Shown: piece by piece, positions 8,246 to 16,510 of the stretch
Layout of the letters: every line of letters begins with the position of its first letter
Position numbering within the stretch: position 1 is the stretch's first letter
Assembly: GCF_040706535.1 (NCBI RefSeq)
Contig: NZ_JAPDRJ010000001.1
Span: 682,001 to 746,000, forward strand
Length of the DNA: 64,000 nt
Direction: 5' to 3'
Source of the DNA: Lentisalinibacter orientalis
GTDB taxonomy: Bacteria; Pseudomonadota; Gammaproteobacteria; Steroidobacterales; Woeseiaceae
Notes under the pieces: generated by a model
Seen by the model: the letters and a program-made list of their open reading frames with translations, nothing else
Database searches by the model: none
What the model was told of the DNA's origin: nothing
Translations under genes and position numbers: made by a program

Positions 8246-9319
8246 GTGAGCCGGTCGTCCCGCGAACTGCCGGATCTCGACTGGGCGGAGCTCAGGGGCT
8301 TCGCGCGCAGCGTGGTCGAGGTGGAGTGGCTGCTGGTGGCGCTGGCGCTGGTCTACGTCTATTTCGCGGACTTCCCGGATGGTGGCCCGGGCAGCCCGGG
8401 GCTCTACGTGGCCTTCGTCACCGGCTTCGCCGCCAGCATCCTGGTGCTGCGCTACACGCCGGCCCTGCGTGGCACGCCGCGTCTGCTGATCGGCGTCGAG
8501 CTGGCGCTGATGACCCTGTTCGTGACGCTGGTGAGCTGGCAGACCGGCGGCGTGCACAGCCCGTTGATCAATCTGTACCTGCTGCCACTGGTGACCAGCG
8601 CGCTGGTCTTCGGCCGGCTCACCACGCTGTGGCTGTTCGTCTGCCTGGTGGCCTGCCTGTTCACGCTAATGACCGTCAGCCGCGGGGCGCCCGACCGCGA
8701 GGACTTCGCCGCGCTGTTCACGCTGCTCGCGCCGATGGCGCTGGTGGCGGTCCTGACGATGCTGCTGGCCGGCAACATCCGCGCCGGGCGCGCCCGCATC
8801 CGCGACCTGAGCGAGCGCGACGCGCTCACCGGACAGCTGAACATGCACGCCTTCACCCGCCGCCTGCAGGCCGAACACGAGCGCGCGAGCCACGAGGGTG
8901 GCCGCTATGCCGTCGTGGTCGTCGACGTGGACAACCTGAAGAAGATCAACGAGGAGTTCGGCCACGAGACCGGCAACCGCGCCATCCGCCTGGTGGTCAA
9001 GGCCATCCAGCGCTGCACGCGGCGGGCCGACACGCTCGCCCGTTTGGGCGGCGACGAGCTGATCCTGCTCTTGCCCGGCATCGACCGGACGACCGCCGAG
9101 CGCATCATGCTCAGGATACGCAACAGCGTGCACGCCACCACCTTCAGCGTGGGGCGGTCCATGATTCGCATCAGCGCCAGCCTGGGCGCGGCGGTCTATC
9201 CCGAGGACAGCGAGGATTACCGGCAGCTGCCCACGCTCGCCGACCGGGCGATGTACCGGGAGCGCGCCGAGCGCGAGCGGCTGGAGGCCGCCAAGCGACC
9301 CAGCGGTTATGCCGGCTGA
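8246..9319 (+). CDS. membrane GGDEF-domain protein (predicted diguanylate cyclase)
   Basis: The 357-residue protein has five or six predicted membrane helices between about residues 28 and 176, with no recognisable sensor domain, then a GGDEF domain from about 187 to 340. The signature is GGDEL at 268-272; the leucine in place of phenylalanine occurs in active family members. The inhibitory I-site is intact as RRAD at 259-262, exactly five residues before the signature, so product feedback by cyclic di-GMP is plausible. The GTG at 8246 was chosen because it follows the yajL stop by 22 bases; the longer frame would overlap yajL deeply. A TTG at 8240 is an alternative start. Confidence 0.88.
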   Translation: MSRSSRELPDLDWAELRGFARSVVEVEWLLVALALVYVYFADFPDGGPGSPGLYVAFVTGFAASILVLRYTPALRGTPRLLIGVELALMTLFVTLVSWQTGGVHSPLINLYLLPLVTSALVFGRLTTLWLFVCLVACLFTLMTVSRGAPDREDFAALFTLLAPMALVAVLTMLLAGNIRAGRARIRDLSERDALTGQLNMHAFTRRLQAEHERASHEGGRYAVVVVDVDNLKKINEEFGHETGNRAIRLVVKAIQRCTRRADTLARLGGDELILLLPGIDRTTAERIMLRIRNSVHATTFSVGRSMIRISASLGAAVYPEDSEDYRQLPTLADRAMYRERAERERLEAAKRPSGYAG

Positions 9320-9358
9320 GGATGCCCTCCGCGCTCCGCGGCGGGTTAAGCTAGTCTC

Positions 9359-9922
9359 ATGAGACGCTTCGTCCATGCGCTGACCATGGTGCTGGCCGGG
9401 CTCCTGCTCGGCCTGGGCAGTGCCTGGTACGCCATCACCGGCGCTGCCGTCACCGGCGTGGCCTACGGCCCCTGGGAGAACAATCCGCTGGTGGGCAGCG
9501 CGACGGCGGGACCCTGGGACCGGGCGCGGGTCGCCCACCACGCGCTGCTGGGTCTGACCCGGGAGGAGGCCGTCTATTACGTCGCCACCCGTGACAGCGA
9601 CGGCCGTCCCCTCTCCGCCGATGCCACCTACCGGGTCAGCGGCACCGCCGTTCCCGCCCGCTGGTGGAGCATCACGGCCTACGGTCCCGACTACTATCTG
9701 ATGCCCAACGAACGGGGGGTTTATTCGTTCAACAGCGAGAGCGTGTCCCGCGGGGAGGACGGCGGCTTCGCATTCCTGGTCTCGCGTACGCCAAGGGAGG
9801 GTGACTGGCTGCCGCTCGGCGAGGTCAAGCGGTTCGACCTGCTGCTGCGGCTGTACAACCCGAGGGGCCGGGCGAGCGCGTCCGACCTGCCGGTGATCGA
9901 ACGGGTGGACGGCGATGAGTGA
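9359..9922 (+). CDS. DUF1214 domain protein
   Basis: The 187-residue product has an N-terminal signal or anchor helix (about residues 7-27) followed by a DUF1214-type domain with the characteristic core ARWWSITAYGPDYYLMPN and FNSESVSRGEDG. The biochemical function of the domain is unknown. It is immediately followed by a DUF1254 gene that it overlaps by 8 bases. These two domains often occur together, either fused in one polypeptide or as neighbours, so the two products probably act together in the periplasm or at the inner membrane. Confidence is good for the domain, nil for the function. Confidence 0.75.
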   Translation: MRRFVHALTMVLAGLLLGLGSAWYAITGAAVTGVAYGPWENNPLVGSATAGPWDRARVAHHALLGLTREEAVYYVATRDSDGRPLSADATYRVSGTAVPARWWSITAYGPDYYLMPNERGVYSFNSESVSRGEDGGFAFLVSRTPREGDWLPLGEVKRFDLLLRLYNPRGRASASDLPVIERVDGDE

Positions 9923-10598
9923 GCGGCGCGCGGACCGATCGCCAGACCAATTGCGAAACCGATTGCGAAACCGATTGCGCGGCCGGCTGCCCGGCGGTCT
10001 GCCGGGCTGGCTGCTCGGCGTCGCGCTGATCGCCGCGCTCACCCACCTGGCGGCCGTCCATGCCTATCCGCGCCTCCTGATGCGGGGCGCATGGGAGGCC
10101 ATCTCCCTGTCCGCCGACGACGCCGGCCTGGTGCACGCGCCGCGGCCCGACGCCACCTCCCGGACCGTGGTGCGCCCCAGTCCGGATCTCATCTACTCCG
10201 TCTGCCTGTACGACCTGGCGGCGGGCCCCTGGTCGATCCGGCTGGAGGTGCCGGACAGCTATGTGTCAGTCTCTCTCTACGCCATGAACACCGACAATTT
10301 CTTCACTGTCAACGACCGCCAGGCGCCGGGCGGCTCCATCGAACTCCTGATCGTCTCCGGCCCCGTGGACGAGTACGAGGCCGCCACGGGAGGCCGGCCG
10401 CTGGTGGTCCGGGCCCCCGACGAGCGGGGCATGGCGCTGGTGCGCTATTTCGCGGGCAGCGGCGCCAATGCCGCGGCCATCGAGGCGGCGCGCCGTACCA
10501 TCGCCTGCGGTCCCGCCGCGTCCCGGGCCGAGATGGCGCCGTCGGACCGGGCCCGGCGCACGGGTGACTGGCCCGGCGAGGGAGACGACGATGCGTGA
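9915..10598 (+). CDS. DUF1254-like protein with repeat-rich N-terminus
   Basis: The 227-residue product has an Arg/Asn/Leu-rich cytoplasmic N-terminus encoded by a 12-base tandem repeat, one membrane helix (about residues 32-48), and a domain resembling DUF1254 (SPDLIYSVCLYDLAAGPW, PDSYVSVSLYAMNTDNFF). The C-terminal 30 residues are polar and low complexity. The start overlaps the DUF1214 stop by 8 bases, and its own TGA overlaps the Nudix start by 8 bases, so the three genes are probably co-translated. DUF1254 assignment is from the motif pattern and the neighbour; an alternative is a divergent member of the same combined DUF1254/DUF1214 family. Confidence 0.7.
   Translation: MSERRADRSPDQLRNRLRNRLRGRLPGGLPGWLLGVALIAALTHLAAVHAYPRLLMRGAWEAISLSADDAGLVHAPRPDATSRTVVRPSPDLIYSVCLYDLAAGPWSIRLEVPDSYVSVSLYAMNTDNFFTVNDRQAPGGSIELLIVSGPVDEYEAATGGRPLVVRAPDERGMALVRYFAGSGANAAAIEAARRTIACGPAASRAEMAPSDRARRTGDWPGEGDDDA
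9943..9978 (+). repeat. 12-base tandem repeat inside the DUF1254-like gene
   Basis: Two perfect copies of GAAACCGATTGC (9955-9966 and 9967-9978) follow a degenerate copy at 9943-9954. The unit is a multiple of three, so copy-number change would keep the frame and add or remove four residues of an Arg-Asn-Arg-Leu pattern just before the membrane helix. Confidence 0.85.
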
Positions 10599-11139
10599 CT
10601 ACCGCTACTGCCCCCGCTGCGCCACGCCGCTGGCGGAGGAGGAACGGGGCGGCAGCCTGCGCGGGGTGTGTCCCGCCGAGGGTTGCGGCTTCGTGCACTG
10701 GAACAACCCGGCGCCGGTGGTGGCGGCCATCGTGGAGCGCGACGACCATGTCATCCTCGTACGCAGTCACGGCTGGCCGGAGAAATGGTTCGGGCTGGTC
10801 ACCGGCTTCCTCGAACACGGCGAGATGCCCGAAGAGGCGGTGCTGCGCGAGGTGCGCGAGGAGACCGGTCTCTCGGCCGAGCTCGGGGGTTACGTGGGCA
10901 TGTACCCTTTCTATCGCATGAACCAGCTCATCATCGCCTACCACGTGCTCGCCGGTCCCGGCGAGATACGCCTGGACGAGAGCGAGCTGGCCGACTGGCG
11001 GGAGGTGCCGGTGGAAAAGGTCCGGCCCTGGCCGCGCGGCACCGGTACCGCGCTCAGGGACTGGCTGGCCAGCCGGGGCTACGAGCGGGATTACGTCCCG
11101 CTGCCCGGACGGGAATCCGACCTGGAGCGCGGGCAGTGA
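10591..11139 (+). CDS. Nudix hydrolase with N-terminal zinc ribbon
   Basis: The 182-residue protein starts with a small zinc ribbon (CPRC and, further on, CPAEGC) and continues with a Nudix domain whose box is complete: G-FLEHG-E followed by AVLREVREETGL, with the Mg-binding REVREE residues intact. The layout resembles the NudC/NADH pyrophosphatase-like group but is shorter, lacking the large N-terminal domain of NudC. Likely substrates are nucleoside diphosphate-linked metabolites; the exact one cannot be read from sequence. The ATG at 10591 overlaps the preceding stop; a longer frame beginning inside the previous gene is rejected because the zinc ribbon starts right after this ATG. Confidence 0.88.
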   Translation: MRDYRYCPRCATPLAEEERGGSLRGVCPAEGCGFVHWNNPAPVVAAIVERDDHVILVRSHGWPEKWFGLVTGFLEHGEMPEEAVLREVREETGLSAELGGYVGMYPFYRMNQLIIAYHVLAGPGEIRLDESELADWREVPVEKVRPWPRGTGTALRDWLASRGYERDYVPLPGRESDLERGQ

Positions 11140-11759
11140 GCTTCTACGAGCACTATGTCCTGCCCCATGCGCTGAATCTGGCGTGCGGCTTCAAGGCGAT
11201 CCGGCGCCAGCGGTCGAAGGTGGTGCCGGCGGCGCAGGGCCGGGTGCTCGAGATCGGCTTCGGCAGCGGCCTCAACGTGCCCTACTACGACTTCGACAAG
11301 GTCACCAGGATCTGGGCGCTGGAGCCCTCCGAGGGCATGCGCCGCCTCGCCCGCAAGCGCCTGAATCCGGTGCGTACCGAGTTCGAGTTCATCGATCTGC
11401 CCGGCGAGGAGATTCCGCTGGAGGACGCCAGCGTGGACACGGTGCTCTGCACGTTCACGCTCTGCACCATCCCCGATACCACGGCCGCGCTGGCCGGCAT
11501 GCGCCGCGTGCTGAAGCCCGGCGGGCGGCTGCTGTTCTGCGAGCACGGGCGGGCGCCGGACGAGAAGGTCCGCCGCTGGCAGGACCGCCTCAACCGGCCC
11601 TGGAGCCGCATCGCCGGCGGCTGTCAGCTGAACCGGGACATACCCGCTCTGATCCGCGAGGCCGGCTTCCGCATGGAGGAAGAGGACAGCATGTACGTGC
11701 CCGGCGGGCCGAAGATGCTGTCCTGGCAGTGGTGGGGCAGCGCCCGCCCCGACCGTTGA
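11136..11759 (+). CDS. class I SAM-dependent methyltransferase
   Basis: The 207-residue cytoplasmic protein has the class I methyltransferase core: motif I VLEIGFGSGLN, the acidic loop WALEPSEGM, VDTVLCTFTLCTIPD and VLKPGGRLLFCEHGR. The sequence is closest in style to the UbiE/Methyltransf_11 group, but the substrate is not evident; small-molecule thiol or lipid methylation are both possible. The GTG start at 11136 overlaps the Nudix stop as GTGA, which fixes the start more convincingly than the long upstream frame that runs through the Nudix gene. It is the last gene of the DUF1214-DUF1254-Nudix-methyltransferase group. Confidence 0.85.
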   Translation: MSFYEHYVLPHALNLACGFKAIRRQRSKVVPAAQGRVLEIGFGSGLNVPYYDFDKVTRIWALEPSEGMRRLARKRLNPVRTEFEFIDLPGEEIPLEDASVDTVLCTFTLCTIPDTTAALAGMRRVLKPGGRLLFCEHGRAPDEKVRRWQDRLNRPWSRIAGGCQLNRDIPALIREAGFRMEEEDSMYVPGGPKMLSWQWWGSARPDR

Positions 11760-11816
11760 ACCGGGCCGCGGCCCGCTTGTCCAAACTCCGTCACAGGGCC
11801 GGCCGGCCGCCGGCGC

Positions 11817-11822
11817 TATAAT
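11817..11822 (+). promoter_or_regulatory. predicted -10 element of the Kazal-protein gene
   Basis: A perfect TATAAT lies here in an otherwise GC-rich gap. Transcription would start near 11829, leaving a leader of about 30 bases before the ATG at 11860. No good -35 is visible at the proper distance. The position argues against the upstream TTG at 11836 as the start codon. Confidence 0.45.
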
Positions 11823-11859
11823 CCGGGACCTTCCATTGACCGACTCCGTGACCGATCCC

Positions 11860-12726
11860 ATGACGATGAGCCGACCGCGCAAGCCGATCCTGGCAGCACT
11901 GCTGCTGTGCGCCGTGCTCCCGCTCGGGTCGATGGCGCAGGACGCGGGCCAGGCGGAGCAGCCGCCCCCGGAGTCGTCAGCCGGCGACGCTGATGCGGCC
12001 GCGCCGGCGCGCGCTGCGGACGTGGTCTGCCCCCGGGACTACGATCCGGTCTGCGCGCCGGACGGCAAGACCTACACCAACGCCTGCATGGCGCAGGCGG
12101 CCGGCCATGCCACCGCGGTGGCCGGCGTGTGCGACGAGCAGAAGTCCTGTCCCGACCGCTTCCGGCCCGTGTGCGGCGCCGACGGGAATACCTACAGCAA
12201 CGACTGCTACGCGCAGCGGGCGGGCGTCGAGGTGGTGAGCTACGGTATCTGCGAAGAGCCGGAGTGCCCCGACGTCTACGAGCCGGTGTGCGGCATGAAC
12301 GGACGCACCTTCCGTAACCGCTGCCGGGCGGACCTGGCCCGCGTCGCCGTCCAGCGCGAGGGTATCTGCGACGTGACCAACTGCCCGGACGTGTACGCGC
12401 CGGTGTGCGGCGAGGACGGCCGCACCTATGCCAACGCCTGTGTGGCGGAGGCCGAGTCCGTGCGCATCGTCGAGCTGAATGCCTGCGACACCCGGCCCTG
12501 CCCCGGCATGTTCGTGCCGGTGTGCGGCGCCGACGGAGTGACCTACGGCAATGCCTGCGAGGCCGAGCGTGCCGGCGCCCGCATCGAGATGCCCGGCACG
12601 TGCAGCGGCCTCAATTGCCCGCCCACCTACCAGCCGGTCTGCGGCATGGACGGGCGCACCTACGACAACCAGTGCCTGCTGGAATCGGCCGGGGTCGAAC
12701 TGGCCTACGCCGGGGAGTGCCTCTGA
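11860..12726 (+). CDS. secreted protein with six Kazal-type modules
   Basis: The 288-residue product has a clear signal peptide (RPRK, then a hydrophobic stretch, cleavage near GSMA at 23-26), an acidic Ala/Pro/Gln-rich linker to about residue 54, and six tandem Kazal-like modules to the end. Each follows the pattern C-P-x4-P-V-C-x3-(D/N)-G-x-T-(Y/F)-x-N-x-C then a final Cys about 15 residues later, that is four cysteines per module instead of the six of animal Kazal inhibitors. By alignment with ovomucoid, the P1 residue is two after the first Cys: Arg, Asp, Asp, Asp, Gly and Pro in modules 1-6. Protease inhibition is the family role; only module 1 looks trypsin-directed. The ATG at 11860 is chosen over TTG 11836 because of the TATAAT position and signal-peptide shape. 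Confidence 0.88.
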   Translation: MTMSRPRKPILAALLLCAVLPLGSMAQDAGQAEQPPPESSAGDADAAAPARAADVVCPRDYDPVCAPDGKTYTNACMAQAAGHATAVAGVCDEQKSCPDRFRPVCGADGNTYSNDCYAQRAGVEVVSYGICEEPECPDVYEPVCGMNGRTFRNRCRADLARVAVQREGICDVTNCPDVYAPVCGEDGRTYANACVAEAESVRIVELNACDTRPCPGMFVPVCGADGVTYGNACEAERAGARIEMPGTCSGLNCPPTYQPVCGMDGRTYDNQCLLESAGVELAYAGECL

Positions 12727-12731
12727 CCGCC

Positions 12732-13259
12732 ATGGGCGAGCTCACGCTCAGACGACGGCTGTCCGACTGGCTCGTGCGCCGCCGGCGGCGCTCCGACCTG
12801 GCCTTCGAGGCGGTGGAGAACCCGGATGCCTCCGCCGTGGAGGCGGTACGCCGCGGCCTCGCCGCCTGGAACGACTCGCAGATCGGACCTACCGCCCACG
12901 TGCCCGTGGGGGTGTTCGTGCGCGATCCCACCGGGCGCGTGCGCGGCGGGGCCACCGGCTACATCGGCTGGGGCTGGCTTTACGTCGAGCGTCTGTGGGT
13001 GGACGAGGAGTTCCGCGGCCGTCACGTCGGCACCGAACTGATGATGCGGCTGGAGCGCCTCGCGCTGGACCGCGACGTCAATCGCTTCCAGGTGGGCACC
13101 ACCAGCTTCCAGGCGCTCGGCTTCTACCGGAAGATGGGCTACGAGGTCTTCGCCGAGCTGCCCGACCATCCGCCCGGCCACACCGACTACTTCCTGAAGA
13201 AATACGTCGCGCTCTCCGGCGCGGCCGAGGACGAGGAAACGGAGCGACCGGACGGCTGA
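12732..13259 (+). CDS. GNAT family N-acetyltransferase
   Basis: The 175-residue cytoplasmic protein has the GNAT core: the strand LYVERLWVDEEFRG leading into the acetyl-CoA pyrophosphate loop RGRHVGTELM, then RFQVGTTSFQALGFYRKMGY and a C-terminal strand with YFLKKY. About 50 residues of Arg-rich and variable sequence precede it. The substrate is not identifiable. It starts 5 bases after the Kazal gene on the same strand, so the two may share a transcript, although a functional link is not obvious. Its stop faces that of the HerA-like gene across a gap filled by a 12-base GC palindrome. Confidence 0.85.
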   Translation: MGELTLRRRLSDWLVRRRRRSDLAFEAVENPDASAVEAVRRGLAAWNDSQIGPTAHVPVGVFVRDPTGRVRGGATGYIGWGWLYVERLWVDEEFRGRHVGTELMMRLERLALDRDVNRFQVGTTSFQALGFYRKMGYEVFAELPDHPPGHTDYFLKKYVALSGAAEDEETERPDG

Positions 13260-13272
13260 TCCGCGGCCGCGG

Positions 13273-15702
13273 TTATCGCGCCTGGACGGCAAGCGGTGCC
13301 AGCCGGCCGTCGGGCTTGCGGCGGTGGGGCACCCAGAGCAAGCCGACGAAGCGCACCCGGATGTTACTCGCCGCGGCCCGTACGGGAATCTCCTCGAGTT
13401 CCGCTTCCTGTGCGTCGAAGGCGGTATCGAGCTGCGCCACTTCCTGCTCCATCTGCGCATTCAGCTCGGCGAGTTCGGTCTCGACCCGAGCGACGGTTTC
13501 TTCTGCGCGGGCGACGTCGCCTGCCTCCTTGCCCATGCCGCCGGCCGTCTTCACGGCGGTACCGATCTTACCTGCCGTGGTGGTCGACAGCCGCTTTCTG
13601 CCGAGTACGGCGCCGAGGATGGCCGTGCCCACCGAGATCACGGTATCGATGCGCTTCTTCGCCACCTGCTGGCTCTCGCGCTCCAGCGTCTGCCTGGCCC
13701 GCAGCAACCGGTTCTCCAGCGTGTTCACCTTCGAGGCGTAGCGTTTGCGAAGTTGCGCCACCGCCTGGTCGCGCTTCTCGCTGGCGGCCTGCTGCAACCG
13801 GATGCGGAAATCCGCCTCGCTCTCGGCCGGCTCGGACGTCAGTTTGAGGTGCCGGTTGCGATACAGGACGACCGGCTGCTCGTTGCGTATCCAGCGCTTC
13901 AGGTCGCGCTCCCAGCCGGCATAGCTGCCCGCCGCCGCCAGCGCGTCTCCGAGCGGGGCGTAGGCAGTGCCGGGCAGACCCCGGGTCTCGAGTTCGTCGG
14001 CATCGAACGGCAGCTGCTGCGCCTCGTTCCAGTCCAGTGCCACCGCCCCGTCCCCGGCCTCCGTCGCAAGCAGGTAACGGCGTTCCTCGTCCACGCCGTA
14101 CCGGGCGCTGGTGTAGGCCGCTGCCGCCGCGCCGATCACCCTGGCGCGGTAGACGATGTCGCCGGGGTTCTCCGCCCCGGCCGGCAGCCAGTACTGCTGC
14201 ACGGCGGGCGGCAGTACCGGCGGCGCCGATGCCACGTCGCCCAGCATCGACGCGGATCCGGCGTCGTCGGGTGCTGCGGCCTCCGCCGGCGCCGGCCGGC
14301 GGCCCTCCATCAGGCGCCGGATCTGGTCCCGGGTGAGCGGCCCGGGCAGGTAGGACATGACCCAGCGGGTGTTGAAGACCACCGGCGCGTCCTCGTGCAC
14401 GTTGTGCAGCAGGAAACGTCGCTTGCCCAGCCCCGCGATGGTCTGCTCCATGCGGCCGCGGTCGAACTCCACGCCGGCGGCCGCGCCCTCGAGGCCCTCC
14501 ATCACGCGGGCCTTGTCGCGCTCGGTCTGCAGGCGGCCGATGAACCAGGTGCCCGTGTTGGACAGGCCCTTGTAGTCGAGGTCCACCGGGTTCTGGGTGG
14601 AGAGCACCAGCCCCAGGCCGTAGGCGCGGGCCTGCTTCAGCAGGGTCAGCAGCAGCGGCTTCGACGGCGGGTTCGCCACCGGCGGCATGTAGCCGAATAT
14701 CTCGTCCATGTAGAGGATGGCGCGCAGGCTGGCGGTGCCGGGCTGGGCGCGCATCCAGGCGATGAGTTCGTTCAGCAGCATGCTCACGAAGAACATACGC
14801 TCCGGCTCCGACAGATGGGCGATCGACATGACCGACACCCGCGGCTTGCCGCTCTCCGTGTAGAGCAGTCGGCCGGCGCTGAGCGGCTCGCCCTCCATCC
14901 AGGCCTCGAAACCGGGTGCGGCCAGCAGGCTGTTCAGCTGCATGGCCAGTTCGAAGCGTTCCTTCGGCGGGTAGAAGGAGTCGAGCGACATCACGCCGAT
15001 GCGCGTGATGGGCGGATTCTGGATCAGTCCGATCAGCGTGGCGACGTCCAGGTCCCGGCCCTCGCTCCAGTAGTGGTCGAGCAGGTTGGAGACGAGGATG
15101 TGCTCCCGGCTGGTCACCGGATCGGCGTCGATGCCGAGCAGCGACAACACGCTGGTGGCGGTCGCCTGCACCCGCTCCCGGTAGAGATCCCGATCCTCGC
15201 GGAATGCCGCGTCGGGCGCGGCGAATGAGCGCAGCACCGAGACCGGCAGGCCCGCGGTGGAGCCCGGCGTGTAGACGGCCATGTCGGTGCGCTCGCGCAG
15301 CGCACGTATGCGTTCGCCGTCCTGGCCCCAGTCCGCCAGCCCCTTCTTCCACAGCGCCGCCTGGTCGGCGGCGAACTGGCGCACGGTGCGGCCCTGGTTC
15401 ACCGCTTCCGAGGGATTCACCCAGGGCTCGAAATCGTCGGCGGCGAGTTCCGGAAAGGTCAGCAGCAGGTTGCCGAGATCGCCCTTCGGATCGATGGCGA
15501 TCACCGGCACGTGGTCCATGGCGGCTTCCTCGATGATGCCGATGCCGAGGCCGGTCTTGCCGCTGCCGGTCATGCCGATGATCACGGCGTGGGTGGTGAG
15601 GTCCTTCGAATCGTAGAGGACCAGCTCGTCGCCGAGCTTGCCGGTGGTCTCGTCGACCGCCTTGCCTACGTAGAACGCACCGAGTTTCTCGAAATCCTGC
15701 AT
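13273..15702 (-). CDS. HerA-like / DUF853-type P-loop ATPase with C-terminal coiled coil
   Basis: The 809-residue protein has a Walker A motif GMTGSGKT at residues 43-50 and a Walker B with flanking text AILYMDEIFGY, followed by STQNPVDLDYKGL, matching the HerA/VirB4/FtsK-type ATPases. After the ATPase (to about residue 470) comes an Ala/Pro-rich linker and, from about 640 to 785, a highly charged coiled coil. No NurA nuclease gene is adjacent, so a HerA-NurA resection role is not supported here. It follows tatC by 4 bases on the same strand. The family is widespread and poorly characterised; the long variant with this coiled coil may be a scaffold or membrane-associated ATPase, though no membrane helix is evident. 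Confidence 0.8.
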   Translation of the reverse strand: MQDFEKLGAFYVGKAVDETTGKLGDELVLYDSKDLTTHAVIIGMTGSGKTGLGIGIIEEAAMDHVPVIAIDPKGDLGNLLLTFPELAADDFEPWVNPSEAVNQGRTVRQFAADQAALWKKGLADWGQDGERIRALRERTDMAVYTPGSTAGLPVSVLRSFAAPDAAFREDRDLYRERVQATATSVLSLLGIDADPVTSREHILVSNLLDHYWSEGRDLDVATLIGLIQNPPITRIGVMSLDSFYPPKERFELAMQLNSLLAAPGFEAWMEGEPLSAGRLLYTESGKPRVSVMSIAHLSEPERMFFVSMLLNELIAWMRAQPGTASLRAILYMDEIFGYMPPVANPPSKPLLLTLLKQARAYGLGLVLSTQNPVDLDYKGLSNTGTWFIGRLQTERDKARVMEGLEGAAAGVEFDRGRMEQTIAGLGKRRFLLHNVHEDAPVVFNTRWVMSYLPGPLTRDQIRRLMEGRRPAPAEAAAPDDAGSASMLGDVASAPPVLPPAVQQYWLPAGAENPGDIVYRARVIGAAAAAYTSARYGVDEERRYLLATEAGDGAVALDWNEAQQLPFDADELETRGLPGTAYAPLGDALAAAGSYAGWERDLKRWIRNEQPVVLYRNRHLKLTSEPAESEADFRIRLQQAASEKRDQAVAQLRKRYASKVNTLENRLLRARQTLERESQQVAKKRIDTVISVGTAILGAVLGRKRLSTTTAGKIGTAVKTAGGMGKEAGDVARAEETVARVETELAELNAQMEQEVAQLDTAFDAQEAELEEIPVRAAASNIRVRFVGLLWVPHRRKPDGRLAPLAVQAR

Positions 15703-15706
15703 CGCA

Positions 15707-16510
15707 TCAGCCCTCGCCTCCGGTATCCGGTTCGGTATCTTCCTCGCGGCTGCGGCGTTTCACCAGCACCTTCGACATGAAGATCCCCGCCTCGTACAGA
15801 AGGTACACCGGGATCGCCAGCAGCGTCTGGCTGATCATGTCGGGCGGGGTCAGCAGCATACCCAGCACGAAGGCACCCAGGAACACGTACGCCCGGGCCT
15901 TGCCCAGGGTCTCCGGCGTGGTGAAGCCGGCCCACACCAGCAGCACGGTGGCCACCGGCACCTCGAAGGCGAGGCCGAAGGCGAAGAAGATCGCGATGAT
16001 GAAGCTGAGATACGCCTCGATGTCGGTCATCACCGCCACGTCGGCCGGTGCCACGCTGGTGAAGAAGCCGAACATCAGCGGGAACACCACGTAGTAGGCG
16101 AAGGCGATGCCGAGATAAAACAGCAGGATGCTCGAGGCGAGCAACGGCACCGCCATCTTCTTCTCGCGCTTGTAGAGGCCGGGCGCGATGAAGGCCCAGG
16201 CCTGATACAGCACCACCGGCATGGCCAGGAACAGCGCGACGAAGAAAGAGAGCTTGAAAGGCGAGAAGAACGGGGAGGCGACGCCGGTGGCGATCATGCT
16301 GTTGCCCTCGGGGAGGGCCTGCACGAGGGGTGTGGCCACCAGCGTGAAGATGCGGGCCGCGAACGGCGCCAGGATCAGGAAGATGACGAGGACGGCGATC
16401 GTGGCCTTCAGCAACCGGGATCGCAGCTCGACGAGATGGGAGAGCAGCGTCGCTTCCTCCAGCCGCTCCTCGTCCTTTTGTTCCGGGGTGCGCTCTTCGC
16501 CCGTGGTCAT
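15707..16510 (-). CDS. tatC: Sec-independent protein translocase TatC
   Basis: TatC is the multi-spanning receptor that recognises twin-arginine signal peptides. The 267-residue product has the conserved N-terminal HLVELRSRLL, the F-x-A-P-x-L region (AWAFIAPGLYKREKK) and six membrane helices. An extra polar segment of about 20 residues precedes the core. It overlaps tatB by 4 bases. The Tat substrate pool here includes at least one nearby candidate, the TRAP binding lipoprotein at 18266. Confidence 0.96.
   Translation of the reverse strand: MTTGEERTPEQKDEERLEEATLLSHLVELRSRLLKATIAVLVIFLILAPFAARIFTLVATPLVQALPEGNSMIATGVASPFFSPFKLSFFVALFLAMPVVLYQAWAFIAPGLYKREKKMAVPLLASSILLFYLGIAFAYYVVFPLMFGFFTSVAPADVAVMTDIEAYLSFIIAIFFAFGLAFEVPVATVLLVWAGFTTPETLGKARAYVFLGAFVLGMLLTPPDMISQTLLAIPVYLLYEAGIFMSKVLVKRRSREEDTEPDTGGEG

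Noticed and set aside
11836..11859. TTG start giving a longer Kazal protein
   Set aside because: The TATAAT at 11817 would leave only about seven untranslated bases, and the extra residues are not signal-peptide-like.
13261..13272. The 12-base palindrome CCGCGGCCGCGG between GNAT and HerA-like stops, considered as a terminator
   Set aside because: It has no loop and no T tract and can arise easily in such GC-rich sequence.
13324..15228. A 634-codon plus-strand frame antisense to the HerA-like gene
   Set aside because: It is repetitive in Gly/Arg/His/Val and matches the periodicity of the real gene on the other strand.
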